Positions 46,482 through 55,999 of a stretch of 64,000 bases of DNA are shown one piece after another. Every line of letters begins with the position of its first letter. The stretch's first letter is position 1. The notes under the pieces are model-generated. The model was not told where the DNA came from. It saw only the letters and a list, made by a program, of their open reading frames with translations, and did no database searches. The stretch comes from Pseudomonas sp. Tri1 (lineage in GTDB: Bacteria > Pseudomonadota > Gammaproteobacteria > Pseudomonadales > Pseudomonadaceae). The stretch is from assembly GCF_017968885.1 (NCBI RefSeq), contig NZ_CP072913.1, positions 721,001-785,000 of the forward strand, read 5' to 3'. Position numbers and translations under genes: made by a program.

Positions 46482-47864
46482 ATGGACACTCAAGGTTACA
46501 GCGCGGCGGAACGCCTGGAGCGGCTGCCCATCAGCGGCTATCACCGGGTTATTTTCATCATTATTGCCCTGGCGTTTTTCTTCGACTCCATGGACCTGGC
46601 GATGATGACGTTCCTGCTGGGGTCGATCAAAACCGAGTTCGGCCTGAGCAGCGCCCAGGCCGGTTTGCTGGCCAGCTCGAGCTTTTTCGGCATGGTGCTG
46701 GGGGCGTCGCTGTCGGGCATGCTGGCCGATCGCTTCGGGCGTAAACCGGTGTTCCAGTGGAGCATCGTATTGTGGGGTGTCGCCAGTTACCTGTGCTCCA
46801 CAGCCCAGGACATCGAGACACTGACGCTGTTTCGTATCTTGTTGGGCGTCGGCATGGGCATGGAATTTCCGATTGCCCAGTCGATGCTCTCGGAACTGAT
46901 CCCGGCCAAGCGTCGGGGGCGCTACATCGCATTGATGGACGGCTTCTGGCCGCTGGGCTTCGTGGCGGCGGGTGTGCTGTCATATTTCCTGTTGCCGGTG
47001 ATCGGCTGGCGCGACATCTTTCTGGTGCTGGCGGTACCGGCGGTGTTTGTCCTGGTCATTCGTTTCTTCATCCCCGAGTCACCGCGCTGGCTGGAGCAAG
47101 CCGGACGGGGTGATGAAGCCGATGCCGTGCTCACGCGAATCGAAGACAAGGTCCGTGCCTCACTGGGGCGAGGGGACCTGCCGGAACCGATCCGCCTGCC
47201 GAGGGTTGCGAGCACGCCGGGCAATTTCTTTTCGGCCCTGGCGCAGATCTGGTCACCGTTGTATCGCCAGCGCACGATGATGATCTGGAGCGTCTGGTTC
47301 TTTGCCTTGCTCGGCTTCTACGGCCTGACATCCTGGCTCAGTGCGTTGTTGCAGCAGTCGGGGTTCGCCGTGACTCAGTCGGTGTATTACACCGTGCTGA
47401 TTTCTTTGGGTGGGATTCCCGGCTTCCTGATGGCGGCCTGGCTGGTGGAGCGTTGGGGACGCAAGTCGGTGTGCGTCATCACGCTGTTGGGCGGCGGGGC
47501 GATGGCGTTTCTTTATGGTCAGAGCGCGGTGTTTGGCGGCAACGTCGGCCTGCTGATCGGCACCGGCCTGCTGATGCAGTTCTTCCTGTTCGGCATGTGG
47601 GCGGTGCTCTACACCTACACACCAGAACTCTATCCCACCTCGGCCCGGGCCACAGGCTCTGGCTTTGCTTCGGCGGTCGGGCGCGTCGGTTCGCTGCTCG
47701 GCCCGCTGGTGACCGGGCTGGTCTTTCCCATCACCGGGCAGGGCGGTGTGTTCGCCCTGGGCGCGCTGTGTTTCGCCGTCGCGGCGGGGGTGGTGTGGTT
47801 GTTCGGTATGGAGACGCGGGGGAGGACGTTGGAGGAGTTGAGTGAAGCGACAGTCGCCGATTGA
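46482..47864 (+). CDS. MFS transporter (sugar porter / niacin-type family)
   Basis: 460-aa 12-helix permease. Motif A is GMLADRFGRKPVFQ and PESPR appears in IPESPRWLEQAGR, typical of sugar-porter-like transporters; YTPELYPTSARATGSG is the NiaP/YgcS-type C-terminal motif. ATG 46482 was chosen because GGGGG lies six bases upstream; ATG 46476 sits directly on that site. Upstream is the ArsR-type regulator. An organic acid or aromatic substrate is plausible, but not shown. Confidence 0.88.
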   Translation: MDTQGYSAAERLERLPISGYHRVIFIIIALAFFFDSMDLAMMTFLLGSIKTEFGLSSAQAGLLASSSFFGMVLGASLSGMLADRFGRKPVFQWSIVLWGVASYLCSTAQDIETLTLFRILLGVGMGMEFPIAQSMLSELIPAKRRGRYIALMDGFWPLGFVAAGVLSYFLLPVIGWRDIFLVLAVPAVFVLVIRFFIPESPRWLEQAGRGDEADAVLTRIEDKVRASLGRGDLPEPIRLPRVASTPGNFFSALAQIWSPLYRQRTMMIWSVWFFALLGFYGLTSWLSALLQQSGFAVTQSVYYTVLISLGGIPGFLMAAWLVERWGRKSVCVITLLGGGAMAFLYGQSAVFGGNVGLLIGTGLLMQFFLFGMWAVLYTYTPELYPTSARATGSGFASAVGRVGSLLGPLVTGLVFPITGQGGVFALGALCFAVAAGVVWLFGMETRGRTLEELSEATVAD

Positions 47865-47879
47865 ACGCTCGCTATCCCC

Positions 47880-47969
47880 TGTGGGAGCGAGCTTGCTCGC
47901 GATAGCGGTCCGACATCCAACATCGATGTCGACTGATACGTCGCCATCGCGAGCAAGCTCGCTCCCACA
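47880..47969. repeat. REPIN
   Basis: Canonical inverted REP pair with the spacer ACATCCAACATCGATGTCGA. Between the MFS gene and the adenine deaminase gene. Confidence 0.93.
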
Positions 47970-47985
47970 GGAATTTCGGTGAGGC

Positions 47986-48948
<963 letters not shown>

Positions 48949-49022
48949 TCATCAGCGAATCGATGGTGGGCATTCTACAGGGGCTGGCAGCAATGTCTGG
49001 TAAAACCTGACCGGCTGATCCA

Positions 49023-49988
49023 CTAACCTGCCTGCTGCTCCCGTCGGTAAGCATAGGTGTCGGCGAAGCGTGACAGCAGGAATTGCGCGCAGGTGGTGGT
49101 CGGGTACTTCGGCGGATGGGCCTCGTCCTGGCAACCGGGCAAGCACTGGATCAGCGTGTCGGGGTGCGGCTCGGCAAAGAACGGCATCGAATAACGGTCC
49201 ACCCCCAGCGGGCTGATCACTCGATGCGGCGTGGACAGGTAACGGTCGTTGCTCCAGCGCGCCATCATGTCGCCAAGGTTGACCACGAACGTGCCGTCGA
49301 TGGGGGGCGCGTCGATCCATTGGCCGTTGACGTTGCGCACCTGCAGGCCACCGGCGGCGTCCTGGTAGAGCAGGGTGATGCACCCGTAGTCGGTATGGGC
49401 ACCGGCACCTTGCTGCTCGGCGCTACTGGCAGTCTGGCGTGGTGGGTAGTGGATCAGGCGCAGTACGCTCACTGGTGAGTTGAAGCGTGTGTCGAAGAAG
49501 TCCCGCTCGATGCCAAGGGCCAAAGTCATGGCCCTTAGCAGGGTTTGAGCGAGTGCCTGCATGTCGCGGTAGTGCTCCTCCATCAAGTTTTCCCAGCCCA
49601 TCAGGTCCGGGTGGCGGTTGGGACCACGCAGAGGTTTTTCCGCCAGCACATCAGGGTGATCGGCCGGCAGGTGCAAGCCCATGTCGAAGGTTTCCTTCAG
49701 GTCGCTGGGCTTGGTCGGGTCCAGTTGTTCGGTGGCGACGGCGCCGTAGCCACGATGATGGCGGGTCTGGGTGATGTCGATCTTGAGTTTTTCGTCGACG
49801 GGCAGGGCGAAGAAGCGTTGGGCGTTGTCCAGTACCTCGGCGATGCGCGCCGGGCTGATGGGGTGGCCCTTGATGTAGAAAAAGCCCCACTGGCGGCAGG
49901 CGTTGTCGATCTGCTCGGCGACGGTTTGCCAGGCGCTGGGCTCATCGCCGTAGAGAGGGCTGATGTCGATGATGGGCAGGCTGTTCAT
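49023..49988 (-). CDS. 2-oxoglutarate/Fe(II) oxygenase, isopenicillin-N-synthase family
   Basis: 321-aa non-haem iron oxygenase. The iron triad is HTD in GAHTDYGCIT plus His in STPHRVISP, and the 2-oxoglutarate Arg lies in DRYSMPFF. N-terminal DIOX_N domain: WGFFYIKGHPISPA. Start MNSLPIIDISPLYG was chosen over a REP-derived upstream extension. Corresponds by position to PA0147 beside adenine deaminase. A role in purine or xanthine breakdown is plausible but unproved. Confidence 0.9.
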   Translation of the reverse strand: MNSLPIIDISPLYGDEPSAWQTVAEQIDNACRQWGFFYIKGHPISPARIAEVLDNAQRFFALPVDEKLKIDITQTRHHRGYGAVATEQLDPTKPSDLKETFDMGLHLPADHPDVLAEKPLRGPNRHPDLMGWENLMEEHYRDMQALAQTLLRAMTLALGIERDFFDTRFNSPVSVLRLIHYPPRQTASSAEQQGAGAHTDYGCITLLYQDAAGGLQVRNVNGQWIDAPPIDGTFVVNLGDMMARWSNDRYLSTPHRVISPLGVDRYSMPFFAEPHPDTLIQCLPGCQDEAHPPKYPTTTCAQFLLSRFADTYAYRREQQAG

Positions 49989-50019
49989 GCGGCTTTCCTG
50001 ACTTAAGAATGAAGATCCC

Positions 50020-50109
50020 TGTGGGAGCGAGCCTGCTCGCGATAGCGATCTGTCAGTCAACATGCCTGTTGAATGTCGGTCCGCTATCGCGAGCAGGCTC
50101 GCTCCCACA
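50020..50109. repeat. REPIN
   Basis: Inverted REP pair with GCCTGCTCGC variant core, between the oxygenase and the BMP-family protein gene. Confidence 0.93.
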
Positions 50110-50133
50110 TTGGATCATGTGTTGAGGCCGGGA

Positions 50134-51216
50134 TTATTTCGGAATCTCAGCCTTCATGCCTTCGACGTAATAGTTCATCGAAGCCAGTTCCGCGTTGGTG
50201 GCGCTCACGCCTGCGGGGATTTTCTCGACGCCGGCCTGATCCTTGATCGGCCCGGTGAACGGGTGGAAGGTGCCGCTCTCGATGTCGGCGATGATCTGCT
50301 CGGCCTCGCTCTTGACCGCTGCGGGCACCAGGTCGCTGATCGGCAGTTTTACCGTGCCTTCCTTCAGGCCGCCCCAGTAATCCTGAGACTTCCAGCTGTG
50401 GTCGAGCACGCTCTGGGTCGCCTGGATGTAATGCGGGCCCCAGTCGTTGACGATGGACGTCAGCACCGCCTTGGGACCGAAGTGGGCCATGTCCGAAGCG
50501 TAGCCGACCGCATAGACGCCGCGCCGCTCGGCGGCCTGGATCGGTGCCGGGCTGTCAGTGTGCTGGAACACCACATCCACGCCCTGGTCGATCAGCGCGT
50601 TGGCGGCGTCGGCTTCCTTGCCCGGGTCGAACCAGGAATTGACCCACACCACTTTGATCTCGCTGCCGGGGTTGTATTTGTTCAAGGCCAGTTGGATGGC
50701 GTTGATGTCGCGAATGACTTCCGGGATCGGGAAGGAAGCGACGTAGCCGATCTTCTTGGTCTTGGTCATCTTGGCCGCGAGGAAGCCGCCGACGTAGCGG
50801 CCCTCGTAAGTGCGAGCCAGGTAGGTGCCCAGGTTCTTGTCCTGTTTGTAGCCAGTGGCGTGTTCGAAGATCACTTTTGGAAATTGCTTGGCGACTTTGA
50901 GCGTCGGGTTCATGTAGCCGAAGGATGTGGTGAAGATCAGGTCATAGTTGTCCTTGGCCATGTTGCGGATCACCCGTTCGGCGTCGGCGCCTTCCGGCAC
51001 GTTTTCCACGTAGTTGGTGGTGATCTGCTCGCCGAACTTCGCCGCCAGCTCCTTGCGCCCTTGTTCATGCTGATAGGTCCAGCCGTGGTCGCCGATCGGG
51101 CCGATGTAGACGAAGCCGACCTTCAGCGGGTCGGCGGCACTGGCACTCAAGCCGGCGCTCAGGCCGACGGCTGCGATGACGGCGCAAAGCAACTTCTTCA
51201 AGGGGCGTTTGTGCAT
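50134..51216 (-). CDS. BMP family ABC transporter substrate-binding protein
   Basis: 360-aa periplasmic binding protein. The signal peptide MHKRPLKKLLCAVIAAVG ends near SASAA-DP. The BMP/PnrA-type fold follows (KVGFVYIGPIGDHGWTYQ, TTSFGYMN, GVYAVGYASDM). Such proteins bind nucleosides or purines. Expected partners are the two permeases and the double ATPase at 56000-59597, separated here by unrelated genes. Confidence 0.92.
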   Translation of the reverse strand: MHKRPLKKLLCAVIAAVGLSAGLSASAADPLKVGFVYIGPIGDHGWTYQHEQGRKELAAKFGEQITTNYVENVPEGADAERVIRNMAKDNYDLIFTTSFGYMNPTLKVAKQFPKVIFEHATGYKQDKNLGTYLARTYEGRYVGGFLAAKMTKTKKIGYVASFPIPEVIRDINAIQLALNKYNPGSEIKVVWVNSWFDPGKEADAANALIDQGVDVVFQHTDSPAPIQAAERRGVYAVGYASDMAHFGPKAVLTSIVNDWGPHYIQATQSVLDHSWKSQDYWGGLKEGTVKLPISDLVPAAVKSEAEQIIADIESGTFHPFTGPIKDQAGVEKIPAGVSATNAELASMNYYVEGMKAEIPK

Positions 51217-51314
51217 GAACTCGAACTCCGTGTTGTTGTGAGGTTGGCTGTACGGCTTCAATGCAAAATGCTGACCAATAGGACAACAAAATCTGTGATC
51301 TTTTCGAGGCGGCC

Positions 51315-51378
51315 ATCGCGAGCAAGCTCGCTCCCACAAGGACAACGCAATACCTGTGGGAGCGAGCTTGCTCGCGAT
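51315..51378. repeat. REP pair, tail-to-tail
   Basis: Two REP units in the opposite relative orientation from the other pairs (51315-51338 and 51355-51378), only 16 bases apart. They lie in the 291-base gap between the BMP gene and the antiporter gene. Confidence 0.9.
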
Positions 51379-51507
51379 GAGGTCCTTGAGATCGATAAAG
51401 GTGCACCTGCCACCCACTCGCCACTCCCTGGTGCGTCACTTCGCCCGAACGTTCGCCGCCCCCTACAGTCAGTAGCTCATGACCCCGCCCACGGTGATAG
51501 GCCCGCG

Positions 51508-52599
51508 ATGCTCACTCTGCTCAAGCAAGAAAAACTGCTGTTGCTGGCGCTGATCGCCGCATTGGTCGCCTACCCGCTGGAACACTGGCTACTGGGCAGC
51601 GGGCAGATAGTCGCGCTGCTTGGTGGTTTGGTCCTGATCGGCTTCATCGTCGCGGCCTCCATGCGCGTGGCCCATCACGCCGAACTGCTCGCGGAAAAAG
51701 TTGGTGATCCTTACGGCACCATGATCCTGACCTTGTCGGCGGTACTGGTCGAAGTGGTAATCCTGGCGATCATGATGAGTAACGAAGCGTCGCCGACCCT
51801 GGTGCGGGACACGATCTACTCGGCGGTGATGCTCGACATCAACGGCATTCTCGGGCTCGCGGCGCTGATGGGCGGGATCAAGCATGGCGAACAGGCTTAC
51901 AACGACGATTCGGCGCGTACCTACAGCGTGATGATCCTCACCGCCATGGGCGTATCGATGGTGGTGCCAGAGTTCATTCCCCGCGAGAGCTGGAAAATGT
52001 ATTCGGCATTTACCATCGGCGCGATGATCGTGTTGTACACCCTGTTCCTACGCATGCAGGTCGGGCCTCACAGTTATTTTTTCAGCTACAGCTACCCTGA
52101 GAAACGCCGCAAGAAAGACCCAGTGGAAAACGAGCCGAAACCCATCAGCCTGACATTCTCCATCAGTGCGCTGGTGTTTGGCGTGGTGGTGATCGGTGCG
52201 CTGGCCGAAGTCATGTCCAAGGCCATCGACCTGGGCCTGGAAGGCTCGGGGGCGCCGCCGGTGGTCACGGCGATCCTGGTGGCGGCTATCTCTGCGGCAC
52301 CGGAAATCCTCACCGCCCTGCGCGCTGCCCTGGCAAACCGCATGCAATCGGTGGTGAATATCGCGCTGGGCGCTTCGCTATCGACCGTGATCCTCACAGT
52401 GCCGGTGATGGAAGCCATGGCGCTCTATACCGGCCAACCGTTCCAGATGGCCATGACCCCGGTGCAGACGGTGATGATCTTCATCACCTTGATCGTCAGC
52501 GCGATCAATCTCAACGATGGCGAAACCAACGCCATCGAAGGCATGACTCACTTTGTGCTGTTTTCGACGTTTATCATGTTGTCGTTGCTGGGACTCTAG
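51508..52599 (+). CDS. Ca2+/H+ antiporter (ChaA/CAX family)
   Basis: 363-aa inner-membrane exchanger with about 11 helices. Conserved cation-exchanger motifs: GDPYGTMILTLSAVLVEVV in the first half and SAAPEILTALRAALANRM in the second. The start MLTLLKQEKLLLLAL was chosen; the very long frame reaching back to 50062 is a shadow of the BMP gene. Exchanges Ca2+ or other cations for protons. It interrupts the purine gene set. Confidence 0.92.
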   Translation: MLTLLKQEKLLLLALIAALVAYPLEHWLLGSGQIVALLGGLVLIGFIVAASMRVAHHAELLAEKVGDPYGTMILTLSAVLVEVVILAIMMSNEASPTLVRDTIYSAVMLDINGILGLAALMGGIKHGEQAYNDDSARTYSVMILTAMGVSMVVPEFIPRESWKMYSAFTIGAMIVLYTLFLRMQVGPHSYFFSYSYPEKRRKKDPVENEPKPISLTFSISALVFGVVVIGALAEVMSKAIDLGLEGSGAPPVVTAILVAAISAAPEILTALRAALANRMQSVVNIALGASLSTVILTVPVMEAMALYTGQPFQMAMTPVQTVMIFITLIVSAINLNDGETNAIEGMTHFVLFSTFIMLSLLGL

Positions 52600-52617
52600 G
52601 CCCAACACAATCCCCAC

Positions 52618-52707
52618 TGTGGGAGCGAGCGTGCTCGCGATAGCGGTCTGACATTTAACGTCAATGTTGACTGGTTTGGCGTCATCGCGAGCACGCTCGC
52701 TCCCACA
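52618..52707. repeat. REPIN
   Basis: Inverted REP pair with GCGTGCTCGCGA variant core, between the antiporter and the 8-oxoguanine deaminase gene. Confidence 0.93.
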
Positions 52708-52723
52708 GGGGATTTGGGGGCGG

Positions 52724-54082
52724 TCAGATGCCGGCGATCAATTCCCGTGCCGCCTGGCTGTGATCAGCGATCAACCCCTTCAGGTCCAAGCCTTCGACCT
52801 GCCCGTCGATCACCCGCCATTGCCCGCCGACCATCACCCGATCGGCCCGGTCCGCGCCGCACAGCAGCAGGGCCGAGATCGGATCATGGCTGCCGGAGAA
52901 CCGCAGCTCATCGAGCTTGAACAGCGCCAGGTCCGCTTGCTTGCCCACCGCCAATTCGCCGATATCGCTGCGCCCGAGCAGTTGCGCCGACCCCCGGGTC
53001 GCCCAGCCCAGCACGCGTTCCGGGGTAATTGCTTGCGCGCCATAACGCAGGCGCTGGATGTACAGCGCCTGGCGGGTTTCAAGGATCATGTTCGAGGCGT
53101 CATTGGAGGCCGAGCCGTCCACCCCCAGGCCCAGTGGAGCACCGGCGGCGGTCAGTTCCAGGGTCGGGCAAATGCCCGAGGCCAGGCGCATGTTGGAACT
53201 CGGGCAATGGCAGATGCCAGTGCCGGCGGCGCCGAGACGGGAGATTTCGTCAGGGTTGAAATGAATGCCGTGGGCCAGCCAGGTGCGCGGGCCGAGCCAG
53301 CCGACGCTGTCCAGGTAGTCCACGGTGCGCAGGCCGAAGCGTTGCAGGCAGAAGTTTTCTTCATCAAGGGTTTCGGCCAGGTGTGTGTGCAGGCGTACGT
53401 CGAGCTTTTCCGCCAGCTCGGCGCTGGCACGCATGATCTCGGGCGTGACTGAAAATGGCGAGCAGGGTGCCAGGGCAATCTGGATCTGCGCGCCGTCGCC
53501 GCGTTCGTGGTACTGGGTGATCAAACGCTGGCTGTCGTCGAGAATCACCTGGCCCTGCTGCACGGTCTGCTGCGGCGGCAAGCCCCCGTCGTCCTCGCCC
53601 AGGCTCATGGAACCGCGGGTCAGCATCGCGCGCACTCCCAGCTCACGAACACTTTGCACCTGCACGTCGATGGCATTTTCCAGGCCTTCGGGAAACAGGT
53701 AGTGATGATCGGCCGCCGTGGTGCAACCGGAAAGCAGCAGCTCAGCGAGTGCCACTTTGCTCGCCAGGGCAAGTTTTTCCGGGGTCAGTCGCGCCCATAC
53801 CGGGTAGAGGGTTTTCAACCACGGAAACAGCGGCTGGTTCACCACCGGTGCCCAGGCGCGCGTCAGGGTTTGATAGAAGTGATGATGGGTGTTGATCAGC
53901 CCCGGCAGGATCACGTGCTCGCGAGCATCGAAAATGTTGTCACATGGTTGGGCCGGTTGCTGGCCGGCACTCAGCAGCTCGACGATCACACCGTCCTGCA
54001 GGACGAGGCCGCCACGGGCATCGAGGTCGTTGGCAGTGAAAATGGCGAGGGGATTTTTTAACCAGGTACGGGTCGCAGGCAT
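52724..54082 (-). CDS. 8-oxoguanine deaminase
   Basis: 452-aa amidohydrolase. Metal ligands: INTHHHFYQTL, HTHLAETLDEE, LAHGIHF and GLGVDGSASND. It closely resembles P. aeruginosa Pa0142, which was shown to convert 8-oxoguanine to uric acid, so the same activity is inferred. Fits the neighbouring purine uptake and adenine deaminase genes. Confidence 0.9.
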   Translation of the reverse strand: MPATRTWLKNPLAIFTANDLDARGGLVLQDGVIVELLSAGQQPAQPCDNIFDAREHVILPGLINTHHHFYQTLTRAWAPVVNQPLFPWLKTLYPVWARLTPEKLALASKVALAELLLSGCTTAADHHYLFPEGLENAIDVQVQSVRELGVRAMLTRGSMSLGEDDGGLPPQQTVQQGQVILDDSQRLITQYHERGDGAQIQIALAPCSPFSVTPEIMRASAELAEKLDVRLHTHLAETLDEENFCLQRFGLRTVDYLDSVGWLGPRTWLAHGIHFNPDEISRLGAAGTGICHCPSSNMRLASGICPTLELTAAGAPLGLGVDGSASNDASNMILETRQALYIQRLRYGAQAITPERVLGWATRGSAQLLGRSDIGELAVGKQADLALFKLDELRFSGSHDPISALLLCGADRADRVMVGGQWRVIDGQVEGLDLKGLIADHSQAARELIAGI

Positions 54083-54228
54083 GGTGGCCGGCTCCTCTGA
54101 AAGTGGGTTCAGGTTAGCCAGCTCAGTGATGCCCTGTCTGCTGATCCAGGGTCGCCGGTGGGGACAGGCGAGGTACGGAGTTTACTCAGGATGTCGGACA
54201 CATTTCCAGTGCCTAACGGAGATCCAAA

Positions 54229-54318
54229 TGTGGGAGCGAGCTTGCTCGCGATTGCGGCCTTACATTCAACATTGATGTCGACTGACCCGCCGCTATCGCG
54301 AGCAAGCTCGCTCCCACA
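54229..54318. repeat. REPIN
   Basis: Canonical inverted REP pair with a palindromic spacer (CATTCAACATTGATGTCGA). It lies in the 269-base gap between the 8-oxoguanine deaminase start and the SDR end. Confidence 0.93.
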
Positions 54319-54351
54319 GGATCATCGGTGTCCCACAGGGTATCGGGGTGT

Positions 54352-55038
54352 TTACCAGGGAATCGTCTCGCCCCTGTAGTTGACGAAATGATGCCCGCCC
54401 TTGCCGGCGAAGGCATTGACCTGGTCAATCAACCCGCGGGTACTGGTCTCGACATCGATGTCCGCCCCTTCACCGCCCATGTCGGTTTTCACCCAACCTG
54501 GGTGCAGCGATAGCACGGTCAATGCCTGCTCGCCCAACTGGCTGACAAAGCTGTTGGTCATGGAGTTGAGCGCCGCCTTGCTGGCCTTGTATAGCGCCAG
54601 TTCCGGGGCGTCGGGCATGGTCACGCTGCCCAGCACCGAGCTCATGAATGCCAGCACGCCGCTGCCGTCGCGGATCTGGCCGACGAAACGCTGGGCCAGG
54701 TTGATCGGCGCCACGGCGTTGGTGAAGAACAACTGGCCAACTTCGGCCAGCGTCGCGCCGCCGGGGCTCTGGTTGTCCGGGCCTTTGACGCCGGCATTGA
54801 CGAACAGCAGGTCGAAGGTTTCACCCTTGAGCTGTTGGCTCAGGGCGATGACGGCTTGCTGGTCGTCCATGTCGAGCTTTTCGATCCGCACCGGGCCCAG
54901 AGCCTTCAACGCCTCTGCGTTCTGCGGGTTGCGCACGGTAGCGGTCACGTTCCAGCCATCGCTGAGCAGGGTCTTCACCAGACCGAGGCCTAAGCCCCGG
55001 GAGGCGCCGATGATCAATGCGTTTTTTGCCGAATTCAT
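54352..55038 (-). CDS. short-chain dehydrogenase/reductase
   Basis: 228-aa SDR of the CsgA/YbbO type. Cofactor motif IGASRGLGLGLV, a catalytic Ser in AFMSSVLGS, YxxxK in ALYKASKAAL, and HPGWVKTDMGG. NAD(P)-dependent carbonyl reduction or oxidation, substrate unknown. It lies 22 bases after the MerR-family gene on the same strand, a probable operon. Confidence 0.92.
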   Translation of the reverse strand: MNSAKNALIIGASRGLGLGLVKTLLSDGWNVTATVRNPQNAEALKALGPVRIEKLDMDDQQAVIALSQQLKGETFDLLFVNAGVKGPDNQSPGGATLAEVGQLFFTNAVAPINLAQRFVGQIRDGSGVLAFMSSVLGSVTMPDAPELALYKASKAALNSMTNSFVSQLGEQALTVLSLHPGWVKTDMGGEGADIDVETSTRGLIDQVNAFAGKGGHHFVNYRGETIPW

Positions 55039-55060
55039 GAAGGCATCCTTGAGTGAAAGG

Positions 55061-55411
55061 TCACGGATTTAATGGACAACGTTGCCCGAGCCGTTGTTTC
55101 AGCTCGTGACGCAACGCGTCGAGTTCGGTTATGCGGGTTTCGATCAGGTTCAGCTTGTCTTGCAGCAATTGCGCTACGGCGCAGTCAGGGTCCTGCGCCT
55201 GCCACAGGGCGGCGACGCTGTTGCCGATTTCGCTCAGGGTAAAGCCCAGGCGCTGGGCCGTCTTGATGTAGAGCACCAGTTGCACCATATCGGCGGGGTA
55301 GTGGCGATAGCCATTGGCGCTGCGCTGCGCCGCGATCAGGCCGCGCTGTTCGTAGAAGCGCAGCGTGTCACGACTGACGGCGCAGGCTTGAGCGAGTTCA
55401 CCGATGCGCAT
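55061..55411 (-). CDS. MerR family transcriptional regulator
   Basis: 116-aa regulator: N-terminal MerR HTH (MRIGELAQACAVSRDTLRFY, YEQRGLIAAQRSANGYR), a coiled-coil dimer helix and a C-terminal CPLNP end. Only one C-terminal Cys is obvious, so a metal sensor is unlikely; redox or organic ligand sensing is possible. Start MRIGELAQ, not the longer upstream frame. Operon with the SDR gene. Confidence 0.92.
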   Translation of the reverse strand: MRIGELAQACAVSRDTLRFYEQRGLIAAQRSANGYRHYPADMVQLVLYIKTAQRLGFTLSEIGNSVAALWQAQDPDCAVAQLLQDKLNLIETRITELDALRHELKQRLGQRCPLNP

Positions 55412-55429
55412 GGAGGGTCTCCAGAGGGC

Positions 55430-55461
55430 TTGACCTTGGAGCATACCCCAGGCTTTAGCCT
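55430..55461 (+). promoter_or_regulatory. MerR-type promoter candidate
   Basis: TTGACC (55430-55435), then a long (19-20 base) spacer with a partial dyad CCTTGG..CCCAGG, then TAGCCT. This is the MerR-activated promoter layout, pointing toward the membrane-protein gene and lying just upstream of the MerR gene. Confidence 0.5.
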
Positions 55462-55492
55462 CTTTGCTTCCCAATTATCTGGAGCAAAGTGT

Positions 55493-55933
55493 ATGTGGAC
55501 TTTGATGCAATATCGCCGGGTGGTGCGCGGCAGCGCCTGGTACGACCTTATCGTGTCGGCCGTGCTGGCCACGCCGTGGAGCTTTGCGGCGTTGCATAGT
55601 GTGTTGACGAGCATGGCTCAGCTATTTGACCTGCCTGGAGAACTGCCGCCGTTTGCGCCGGCGCATCTGCTGATGGTGAATCTGCTGGGCTCGATTGTCT
55701 GCGTGTGGTCGGTGCTGCGGATTCGGGATCCGCAGCCGCTGTATGGGCGTTATGACGCGGTGGGGCGGTTTTTGTTTTCGACCTGGATGCTGTATGCATT
55801 GCTTCATGGGGCCAATGCGGTGTTGTGGGTTTTCCTGTTTCTCGAGTTGGCGTGGGGCTTGGTTCAGGTATTGCCTGTTCGGGCCTCATCGCGAGCAGGC
55901 TCGCTCCCACAAGGAGAGATGGGGCGAGCCTGA
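55493..55933 (+). CDS. hypothetical integral membrane protein with REP-derived C-terminus
   Basis: 146-aa protein with about four hydrophobic helices (YDLIVSAVLATPWSFAAL; PAHLLMVNLLGSIVCVWS; FLFSTWMLYALLHGANAVLW; VFLFLELAWGLV). The start ATG has GGAGCA upstream. The last ~18 residues (ASSRAGSLPQGEMGRA) are encoded inside a REP element at 55888-55911, so the ancestral stop has probably been lost. Divergent from MerR-SDR. Function unknown. Confidence 0.7.
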   Translation: MWTLMQYRRVVRGSAWYDLIVSAVLATPWSFAALHSVLTSMAQLFDLPGELPPFAPAHLLMVNLLGSIVCVWSVLRIRDPQPLYGRYDAVGRFLFSTWMLYALLHGANAVLWVFLFLELAWGLVQVLPVRASSRAGSLPQGEMGRA

Positions 55934-55980
55934 ATTGACGGTTCACCTCGATCAAATGTGGGAGCGAGCCTGCTCGCGAT
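55888..55980. repeat. REP pair
   Basis: REP unit (55888-55911), tail-to-tail with a second unit (55957-55980). The first overlaps the 3' end of the membrane-protein gene; the second abuts the ABC permease gene. Confidence 0.92.
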
Positions 55981-55999
55981 AGGCGCGCCGCGGTCTGCC

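Noticed and set aside
50062..51507. Upstream extension of the Ca2+/H+ antiporter frame
   Set aside because: Runs antisense through the BMP gene and a REP pair; the true start is at 51508.
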